The translations under genes and the position numbers were made by a program. From the NCBI RefSeq assembly GCF_000003815.2, contig NC_049982.1, positions 4,981,469-5,045,468 of the forward strand: a stretch of DNA of 64,000 nt. The letters run 5' to 3'. This document shows, one piece after another, positions 56,020 through 64,000 of the stretch (its first letter is position 1; each line of letters opens with the position of its first letter). The stretch is from Branchiostoma floridae. Taxonomy: Eukaryota > Chordata > Leptocardii > Amphioxiformes > Branchiostomatidae. The notes below the pieces were generated by a model. The model was not told the DNA's origin. It was given only the letters and a program-made list of their open reading frames with translations, and ran no database searches.

Positions 56020-56321
56020 GAACACATCAATCAGAGCCAACGAAAACACTTGAGCGCACTAATCTATCAAGTTCCCAAAGTCCTATACCCAGATGTGACC
56101 TTTGGGTGCGATAACAGTGGCACCTGGATAACAGGTTTAGCTAGCTGATAGTGATAAATTTACCTGTTTGGATCGCATGTAGACTCCATAACAAGGGAAG
56201 GGGCTTCTAAGTCTTACGCCCTTGGCCGTGAGCGCGAAGTTTCTGCCTCTTTTTCCAACATTGACATCAGACGGAGATCAATTGACAAAGCCCAGCACGT
56301 GATCGCGCAACATTGTCGAGG
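56020..56321 (+). promoter_or_regulatory. Shared 5' block upstream of gene D
   Basis: Homologous in order to 49540-49831 and 52100-52392: CAGAGCCAACGAAAACACTT, CCCAAAGTCCTATACCCAGA, GATAACAGTGGCACCTGG, TAGACTCCATAACAAGGG and GGCCGTGAGCGCGAAG. Confidence 0.6.
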
Positions 56322-58124
56322 ATGATCTTGGCACTTGTCATATTTCTCGTTTCTACAGGTAAGAAAATATTCCGATATTTTGAATTGTACAATGCAATCG
56401 TCTATTATAAGCTGTCATGCACACATGCTCAGACGCATTCCTCACCTTTTTTTGGCGAAAGAGTTTCTATCTGAGTTTGATCTAGGAGTACCGTAGTGGA
56501 AATCTAGCTCAGTACCTTGCATGGGGTTCTAGTAGTTTTGATCAGAAATAGGGAACTTGTGATAACCAGTTATCAAGCGTTGAAATTAGGTAAAAAAAAC
56601 TTGCTCCACGCGAGCGATATATGCTACTCACGCCCGTCTAATGCCAAATAAGCTACACGTTAATGTGTTTTAGAAGAGAGGAAAAAATAAACTATAGCAC
56701 AAATAAAGCAAGGCGTAAACAGTACGATGAAGGTCATAGCTACCGACGGATACGTAAAAACCGTCATGTCTATGCGCCATGTGTACGTGACCAGTCATCA
56801 CAAGACCAGAAGTTAAAACGTCAAACAAACAAGTCGCGTTATCGGGCAGAATATTTGTGCGCAATGTTAATCATTATCCCTGCTATCCCCATTGTAAACC
56901 CTGTTACAGGCTGTATCCGTCTTTAAACCCCGCGAGCCTTTTAGTGATGGTTAAAAAGTACTAGGAAGATGCGCGAGATCCAAATCCTTCTGCTGGGTGT
57001 CTTGGTGGCTCTGATTGGCAACAAGGAATGTTTCATTTTGGCGCAGATTATGGTGAACTGGAACGATTGGAGCCCCTGTAGCGCTCCGTGTGGAAACTCG
57101 GGCACGCAGACGCGCACAGCGGCGTCATTTTTCGGCGTTGGAGCCCCAGGGCCACAAACTCCGCCGTGTAATCGGTTCTGTTATAATGGAGGAACGCCCC
57201 TAGCAAGGTCGTGCTCGTGTCCACCCGGATGGACAGGAACCTGCTGTGAACGTGAGTTTTAGTAATCCTTACCCAAGAGCCAGCAGGCGTTATGTTCTCC
57301 AACTTTATGATCCTTTTGCAGAATTGTGCAGTTTGACTTAATACTAAGTTGACTGTACTCTCCTCCAGAGGCCTGTACCTGGCACTGGAACAGTTGGAGC
57401 GCCTGTAGCGCCCCCTGTGGGAACTCGGGCACGCAGACGCGCACAGCTAGCGGCTGTGGAGCCCCGGGACCGCAAACTCAGGCCTGTAACCGGTTCTGTC
57501 ACAACGGAGGAACACCCCTGGCTACCTCGTGTTGGTGTCCACTCGACTTCTGGGGCACTTGCTGTGAAATCCGTGAGTTTCGGGTCAACTGATCTTTATC
57601 CCATCTATTTATTTGTGACTATTTGTTTCCAAGGCATGAGAAGGAGTTGGGGTGGTCGTAATTGAACACAAGGATTTGCGCTTCAGTTTTCTCAATTTTC
57701 GAATTTACTACAACATAGTTAATTTGAAGACGATCGGTTGAATATAAACACAAAAGCACACAATGTAACAGTGTGCCCCTGTACCATATTGTAATTTAGC
57801 TTGAGTTCCTTGCACGTTGTCCTGATGACAGCCGTGAGTAATAACCCTTGATGAGAACTAATGAAATTTCTACCCTGGAAGGGCTGCCTTTCTGGTGCAT
57901 CTCACCATATTTTGGGACTGTCCTGTAACATCTTAGAAATGGTTGAGGAAGTGAGTCACGATGACAAGATAGAGAGACAATGTACAGTGTTCTCAGAAAT
58001 AGATGTGTGGACGATTAGACAATATATAAGGAGAGGATTAAAACCCAGAGATCAGATCAGAGTGTGTGGAAGACTTGGCAGGGTGGAGACAGGGAGAATA
58101 CAGTTCAACATCTTCAAAATGTAG
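56322..58124 (+). CDS. Gene D: intact secreted protein with two TSP1-EGF modules and a possible C-terminal exon
   Basis: Exons: S 56322-56358 ([12 protein letters not shown]), T1 56969-57251 (signal [23 protein letters not shown]1 [15 protein letters not shown]-like [12 protein letters not shown] and [12 protein letters not shown]), T2 57369-57572 ([40 protein letters not shown]). A possible last exon at 57937-58124 follows TCTTAG, accepts phase 1 and ends at TAG; it would add 62 residues ([27 protein letters not shown]), hydrophilic and without a known domain. T1 is preceded by TTTAAA where gene B has TATAAA. T1-T2 is open and intact. The last exon is supported only by phase and by its copy downstream of gene C. 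Unspliced T1 would stop at 57262. Confidence 0.72.
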
Positions 58125-58224
58125 CCGACTTTCGTGTCTTTCTTGGGTCCGACGTGCAATTCCAACATCAGCAGCTATTACTAACGAACACAATGTAAGG
58201 GAAGGCATCGAGATCAAGGTCGCT

Positions 58225-58371
58225 ACCAGACACATGCGCGCACAGACGCATACACACGCGCGCGCGCGCACACACAAACACACAAACACACACACACACG
58301 CATACACACACACGCACGCACGCACACACAAGCACACACACGCATACACACACATACACACACACAGGAAT
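58225..58371. repeat. CA/GT microsatellite downstream of gene D
   Basis: ACACAC and GCGCGC runs with CATA variants, in the same relative place as the larger one after gene C. It is therefore part of the duplicated unit. Confidence 0.9.
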
Positions 58372-58587
58372 TTTTGACAGTCGGGCATATACTGTGCTGT
58401 TAGGCTAACCCTTGAGGCGTCGCCACAAAATTCGTATTGATAAAGGCAAGGAAAACAATTCACCAAGTTGATTCAGCAAATGCCCAAAGTTCGAATTCTG
58501 TAAACATAAATCACCTTCGGGTGAAACAACATTTACACACGTTGTGCAGCGAATAGCTCTTTGTGCTGTTGTATTTTCGTAATTTTT

Positions 58588-58705
58588 GCAAACTCAGGCC
58601 TGTAACCGGTTCTGTTACAACGGAGGGATACTCTTGGCTACATCGTGTTGGTGTTCACTCGACTTCCGGGGTACCTCCTGTGAAACCCGTCAGTTTAAAG
58701 TTAGT
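58588..58705 (+). pseudogene. Gene E: isolated EGF-half fragment of the TSP1/EGF family
   Basis: Homology starts abruptly at CAAACTCAGGCCTGTAACCG and covers only the EGF-like half ([22 protein letters not shown]). One cysteine of the CC pair is Ser, and the donor GTGAGT reads GTCAGT. No signal peptide or TSP1 repeat precedes it. The 3' flank (GTTAGTTCACC, TGGTCAATTTAAG) still matches that of gene B. Confidence 0.75.
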
Positions 58706-59252
58706 TCACCTTTTGGTCAATTTAAGCCCATTCATTTATGATGATACATGTATTGGCTTTGTGTCGACAAAAAAGAGCATGGTTGGTGCAACTTGTACTG
58801 GGGCTCGATAAAGCCAAATACGTCTTTGTTGATGACAAGTGAACAAAAAAACACATCTCAGTATTCTTCATTCGTTAAAAACTGTCAGAAGTGGAATTCA
58901 CCCCTCCCATTCGATTTGCTATAACGTTATAGTTATATAGACTTTCTTCAAATAAGCCCTGCATTGTTCCTTGTTTATTTCCACCTACATCGCACACAAT
59001 AAGCTTTTCAGTAACGGCGTTTTCACCACAGACGTTTTCAATAATTCCCATCGTAGTACTTACTAGACTGTTGATAACTGTGGCACCTACAGTACAGGTT
59101 TGTTTTTTGGCGATGCCTTACAGGCTAGCCTAACAGTATAAAATGCGTCCGCTTCGCAAAAATGCCAAAATTCGATAGGTATTTCAGGAATTTTCCACGT
59201 GTGCCAATTGGAGTGGAATACCTCAAGAAAGGGTTGATGGATCATCCTGATA

Positions 59253-60021
59253 CAGTCAAACCTGTATTAGTGGCCACCTTTGTATAGCGACCACCTAGCC
59301 ATTGCTGTCAATTTTATCGGTCCCTAGGATTTTTCCCATTGACGTAAGCATTAAGAAAGTCTATAGCGGGCACCTGTCCAACGCGCCCACGGCCACACGA
59401 TGTCCGGTCCTGTAGATACAGAAACACTGCCTATTGCGACCATATGCCGTATATCACCCTTCACTGAGTTTAAAATCGTAGTTTGCGAGGATTTTGAGTA
59501 CACGTGTCTTGAACGTTAGAGTACAAATCTTTGTCGGCAATGGCAGGGTCAGTTGTGGTTAAGCGAAAGCTGAGATGGTTTGGCCATGTGGCAAGGTCAT
59601 CAGGTCTTGTCAAACATTGTTACAAGGGACAGTCCCGGGAAGCCGGAGGAGAGGAAGACAGAAAAAAAGGTTGGAAGGACAACATAAGAGAATGGATTGG
59701 GTTAAGTCTAGCCGAAGCGATGAGAACGGCGGAAGACAAGAGTCAGATGGAGGAGGATAGTGCAGCGAATAGTCATGGTGCCCCAACGACTCACTAGAAG
59801 GTCAAGGGATAGGTGATGTGATGTGAGGTGAGGCGAGGGTCAGTTGAATTTTGAGACGATCGAGACAATATTACTTGGTGAGAAAGATCAGTGGGTACTG
59901 AAATCAAGTGTAACTTTTTGCTCGTGGTCATTTTGATCAGCATTTTCTCTATAGTTGCCACCTGTCTGTATTTTCACATTTCTCCCGTCCCTTGAGTGGC
60001 CGCTATAGGCAAGTTTGACTG
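59253..60021. mobile_element. Tigger-like inverted-repeat element, copy 2, with a LINE piece inside
   Basis: Ends CAGTCAAACCTGTATTAGTG and inverse TATAGGCAAGTTTGACTG, flanked by TA. The left part matches 26559-26710 (GCGACCACCTAGCCATT, CATTGACGTAAGCATTAA). The middle is interrupted by LINE sequence. Confidence 0.75.
59540..59845 (+). mobile_element. LINE 3' end (C-terminal tail of the polyprotein)
   Basis: Encodes KLRWFGHVARSSGLVKHCYK, GGEEDRKKGWKDNIREWIG and AMRTAEDKSQM. This is the RLRWFGHV..W.DNI..W...A.DR..W pattern at the C-terminus of many LINE reverse transcriptases. A GTGATGTGATGTGAGGTGAG tail follows the stop. It is 5' truncated. Confidence 0.8.
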
Positions 60022-61221
60022 TATTTGTATTGTGTTTTTGTATCAAGACATAAGTTTGGTTTTGACAGTAATACATGTACAGTTACCTGTTTTGTCTCTC
60101 TATAATAGCTGGGTGATCATTTACATGGACGTGACAATGGCCACGGTTCAATAAGCAAACAGTTGGAACAATGAAACAAAGGAAAACACTTGAGCGCGTT
60201 AATCCATCAAAATTTCTCTACCAGAGGGGGCTTATAGTACTTGTATTTTTTTCCGATAGCATGTCATATCAGTGTTATTTCATTCGATTACTTGTAGACG
60301 CGCATCGCAGAGTCTGCTTATGATGCTGCGCTTTGTGTAGTTTGTTCCATCCAAAATAACTCTGGCTGTGTACATCCACCACAACTTAGTCTCCTGGTGT
60401 TCATACGAAAGGAATAGAAATAGGCATTTGTCTTCACACGAATACCATTTCCTTTTTGTCGACACAACACTTGCTTGAACACTGGAGTATGATTGAAAAT
60501 GATAACATCCTTATGATTCACTTTTGAGCCGACAAAGAGATGTTGTTCTTTAATATTGGTAGAATAGGTAACGCACACACCAGCATGAGCACATACGTTC
60601 ACATAAAACACGTAAATCTTAGATGTGAATGTTTGGATACAACATTTTTCATATCAAGAAACACTCTGTCCATGAACAGAAGTTAACTTCTTCCCATGTA
60701 AAATTTTCACAAGATTTTATCCCTAAAATTGCGATTAAGTTAACGTGACAATCAACTGAACCCAGAGATACGTATGGAAAAAAATCCCCTGTTAAATGAG
60801 GCAATGGAAATGGCCTGCCCATGCCAGTTGCCGGGTCCCAGGGCACATGTTGTTACTTTCTTGGACTTTTATCGGAGCACACGATGCGTCAATTCAACAA
60901 CCTGCGTTAGCTGACGTCCGTCATAAAGAAGTGCCCTTTGGATGAAATGTCAATCCGGCTGCATGGCAGATTTTGTCAGCAGACAGCACAACATTCGCCT
61001 GCAGCTGCTTGTATCTAAAGGTTTTACGACCTAGAAGTGAGCACCATACGGCCATGACCACAACAAGGTGATTAGACAGCGAAGATCGCTGACTTGACCT
61101 GACTTGACCTAAGCTGTCTCTGCGTTCATCAGGCTGTAATCAATGAGGTTAAACTGCTTGTTTGTCTGACGTTGAAATTTCACAAATCAGAGATCAGCTT
61201 CGCCCTCAAGACTCAACATCG

Positions 61222-62407
61222 ATGAGGATGATTTTGACTCTTGTCGTATCTCTGTTTTGTACAGGTAAGATTCATCGTAGGTGCTCTGTGAGGACACTAT
61301 ATGCATAATGTACATCTATCAGCTGTATGACGTTAAGGGCCTTATCCGTAGGTAGATTCTGCATTTTAACAGTGACTGGCAGCTTGGAGTCATGTAGGAC
61401 ATCCTGAAGTCTGTACAATTAGCTTTGATTGCAACATGACAGGTAAATTTTATTTAGTCGACCTTGCCAACATGAGACCATTTTTTATGATGAACATAAC
61501 GACAAGTGGTATTATTACATTCCAAATGTGAGTTACAATGTTGTTATACATTAGACCAGGTCGCGAAAGGCAGGGTTCTGAATCCTGGTGCTTTGATATG
61601 TCGGCTGTATGCGAGGTGATCCTATTGATATCTACGCCGTAGAAATAGCCTATACTCCATTGAGTTGTGGAAGAAACTATGGTTTACCGGGACAGGTATA
61701 AGCTTATATTCTTCTGTAGGGTGTCCTGGGTAGGATATGTCGATGACGTGTATAAAAATTTACCTGTTCCTGAATTAGATTGAGTCAGATTTACGTGACA
61801 AGCATCATTGACCTAATGGAGGAAATGCAAACAACCTGCGAACGCAAAAAGCTGCTGGGTCACAGAGGTATGTTGACATTTACATGGATAATACGAGACT
61901 TCTACAATGCAACAGTAAACGAACAACTAAAGTCCATCAGATTCGGACGTGCCCTTTGAATGAGATCTCTATCGAACAGGTTTGGCTATGAGACCTGATA
62001 AAAGGCTCGTTGGGTCATTCTTGGTGTCATTAACGTGATCAGTACTAGTCCGCCCATTTTAGCAAGGAAAAAAATATACAGAATTTGACATGCAGAAGTA
62101 TACAATACTTCTGTTGGGTGTTATGGTGGTTCTGTTAATGAACCAAGAAGTTCTGGCATCCCGGCGACGACGTTTTTGTTTTTGTAGACGTCGATCATGC
62201 AGTTACTCCTGGAACAGTTGGAGCGCCTGTAGCGCCCCTTGTGGAACCTCAGGCACGCAGACGCGCACAGCTAGCGGCTGTGGAGCCCCGGGGCCGCAAA
62301 TTCGACCCTGTAACCGGTTTTGTCATAACGGAGGGACACTCATGGCTTCGTCGTGCTCGTGTTCTCTCGACTTTAGGGGGACCTGTTGTGAAACCCGTGA
62401 GTTTTAA
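61222..62407 (+). CDS. Gene F: secreted TSP1/EGF-like protein, single module
   Basis: S exon 61222-61264 encodes [14 protein letters not shown] and ends in phase 1 with GTAAGA. The module exon starts at ATG 62090 with signal peptide [20 protein letters not shown], an arginine- and cysteine-rich stretch ([13 protein letters not shown]), a TSP1 repeat ([22 protein letters not shown]) and an EGF-like part ([25 protein letters not shown]). A GTGAGT donor follows at 62397; unspliced, the frame stops at 62407 for 105 residues. No second module is seen downstream in the window. As in gene A the arginine-rich insert precedes the TSP1 repeat, so A and F resemble each other more than B or D. How S is used with this module exon is unclear, because no phase-1 acceptor for the module is visible. 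Confidence 0.75.
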
Positions 62408-63576
62408 GTTTATTGTGTCAGTTATAACGGTTATAGCTATAGACCAAAATTCTAATTACTTGTGATTCATTCCAGGTACTAGGTCAAAGCAAGAATAAAC
62501 AACCAATACTTGCTTGTAATATAAATGTAACCACCATGAAAGTTTGTTGCATGTTCATATTTCTCGTTCCCCTTTTTGTCTGCAGTTTTCTTGAATTTTC
62601 TTGAACCTGATAATACGCTAGCTGGGTCATTCTGACTATCATTCACGCGATTAGTACTACTGCTAGCCCTCCCATTTTAGTGAGGAAAATCTTAATAACT
62701 GCAAGCTGTTGGCTTTTTTTTAAGGCCACAGCAAGTAAATCTTATGGATGGCATGTGTTGTCAAATTGGTACACTACTGTCACTATTACTACACTAGCAC
62801 TTTTTGACGTGATTTTGACTACAGGAATGGATGGCTGTGATACCATGTCTTCTCGTTTCAATTCTTGTTACAACGTTTATGGTGCCTATTTGCAAAATCA
62901 AGCCATCTTGTTTTTTCATTATTTTTGAGGTTTGCAGGGGATGTCGTCAATAACTGAAATACTTGACTAACTTTATTATTTTCAACACAACGAATGGAAG
63001 AAATACTTTGGCATTGAGTTGAATATGCCAAATAATTGCTAAGCGTCATGTTCTAACGGTTATAGTGAAGTCATTCAGAGAAAAATTTTAATCAATTGTA
63101 ACGTTGATATATTTTTCAGAGACTGAGATAAAGAAAGAATCAAAAACTAATACATGGGTAGCACGAAAGTTTGCTGCATGTCCATATTTGTCTACAGTTT
63201 TGTTAAATTTGCCCTTTGCAAACTGTTGAACAAATACATCGTCGGCAAATTTTTTAATTGCCCACATTTGCACAGCTGAGAAAGGTGAAGATAATGTTGA
63301 CGTCTGTGATATGTACACTAGTAGGGCATATATTTGTTCCTCACACGGAAATGTCTTCGTAAGTGATAACAAGCTCAGTCTGTTTGAACAAAGAGGTTAC
63401 TGGACGCTTTGGAACTCCTTTGGACGACATCGAAGGCCGGAGGGTGATCCGACCCGCGGGAGGGCTGGGACCGAGGGTGATGCGGAATACACCGTGTTGT
63501 ATTTTTTTTATGTCATACCCACCTGCAAAAACCCATATTTTGATGCGAAATACGCCAGAAGTTGAACAAATTTGGT
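62408..63576. other. Sequence downstream of gene F
   Basis: Short ORFs only. At 62585-62690 and 63165-63210 there are echoes of the region before gene F (GCTGGGTCATTCTG, CCATTTTAGTGAGGAAAA; GAAAGTTTG(T/C)TGCATG twice), pointing to further decayed duplication. No gene is supported. Confidence 0.45.
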
Positions 63577-64000
63577 GCCCTCGAACAAAAGTGTTGTGAC
63601 AGCAGTGTTCCATCGTCCGAATCAGGTATTCGAATTGCCAACCGAGCCGTATTCGGCCCGCTCGAAATGGTTCGATTCACTCGAATATAGCCTGTGTGAT
63701 ACGCCTTTCGAACTTGTGCTATAATGAAGCGTACGGACCGGTCCGGAACACCCGTATCGAACGTTTTCGCGTCACAGGTATGACATAAAGGAATTTATGT
63801 CATACCTGTGATGCGAAAACGTTCGGTACGGGTGTTTCGGACCGGCTGATAACTTTCCGTACGGCCCGGGGTTATCACACGGGCTCCATTCGAATAAATC
63901 GAACTGTTCGAGTGGGCCGAGTACGGCGCCATCGAAAGTTCGAATACCTGATTCGGACGTTGGAACATTACTGTTGCAACGCTGTTTTTTTTTCGAGGGC
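63577..64000. mobile_element. Large palindromic element reaching the window end
   Basis: GCCCTCGAACAAAAGTG at the left pairs with TTTTTTTCGAGGGC at the right end. The inner arms (CCGAATCAGGTATTCGAA; GGAACACCCGTATCGAACG; GTCACAGGTATGACATAAA) match their inverses around a centre at about 63790. No ORF of note. The outer end may extend beyond the window. Confidence 0.8.

Larger units (their letters stand above)
58706..61221. other. Spacer between fragment E and gene F
   Basis: Mostly the Tigger-like element at 59253-60021 with a LINE piece inside. A short match to the shared 5' block (GGAAAACACTTGAGCGCGTT, AATCCATCAAA) is at about 60180-60210. The stretch 60220-61190 holds only short ORFs and nothing I recognise. 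Confidence 0.5.

Noticed and set aside
63341-63613. 90-codon minus-strand ORF (VFRIKIWVFAGGYD)
   Set aside because: Overlaps the start of the palindromic element, with no homologue I know and repeat-like composition.

Overview
The window is animal nuclear DNA: long AT-rich introns with GT-AG boundaries, tightly packed divergent promoters, many short inverted-repeat transposons, tRNA-type SINE pieces and LINE tails. The gene content (RPL39, TMEM41B, TTLL1, a transmembrane C-type lectin, and a tandem family of small secreted TSP1/EGF-like proteins) and the repeat types fit an invertebrate deuterostome. A lancelet (Branchiostoma) is my best guess; that is inference, not proven by the sequence.

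Layout. (1) 1-19,598, minus strand: 5' part of a multi-exon gene with an AT-hook-like N-terminus that I cannot name. Six exons join in frame; a 17-kb intron holds an alternative first exon (8,701-8,767) next to a CpG-rich promoter. (2) 19,631-20,810, plus: complete RPL39, its start codon only 32 bp from that of the divergent minus-strand gene. (3) 23,457-29,676, minus: complete TMEM41B in seven exons, with a 1.84-kb hAT-type insertion in its last intron. (4) 30,179-38,615, plus: complete TTLL1 in fourteen exons, divergent from TMEM41B, followed by about 1.2 kb of decayed tandem copies of its own last-exon coding end. (5) 42,584-47,204, plus: a type II membrane C-type lectin in seven exons. Its lectin exon is split by a 719-bp TA-flanked inverted-repeat element; leaving the element out gives an exactly in-phase exon. 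(6) 48,936-62,407, plus: an array of five TSP1/EGF-like genes (A, B, C, D, F) and one fragment (E). B, C and D have a separate short signal-peptide exon and two TSP1-EGF exons; C carries stop codons in both.

How the parts relate. Two housekeeping pairs (unknown gene/RPL39 and TMEM41B/TTLL1) are head to head, both with a YY1-like AAGATGGC motif. The right half is different: a lectin and a local family of secreted cysteine-rich proteins whose 5' flanks share a homologous block, so I infer a co-duplicated, possibly co-regulated cluster of secreted and membrane recognition proteins. The TSP1/EGF array, with its unusual EGF cysteine pattern and two candidate promoters and signal peptides per gene, is the best candidate here for an undescribed system.

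Limits: exon calls rest on splice signals, reading phase and remembered protein families. No search, alignment program or transcript data was used.
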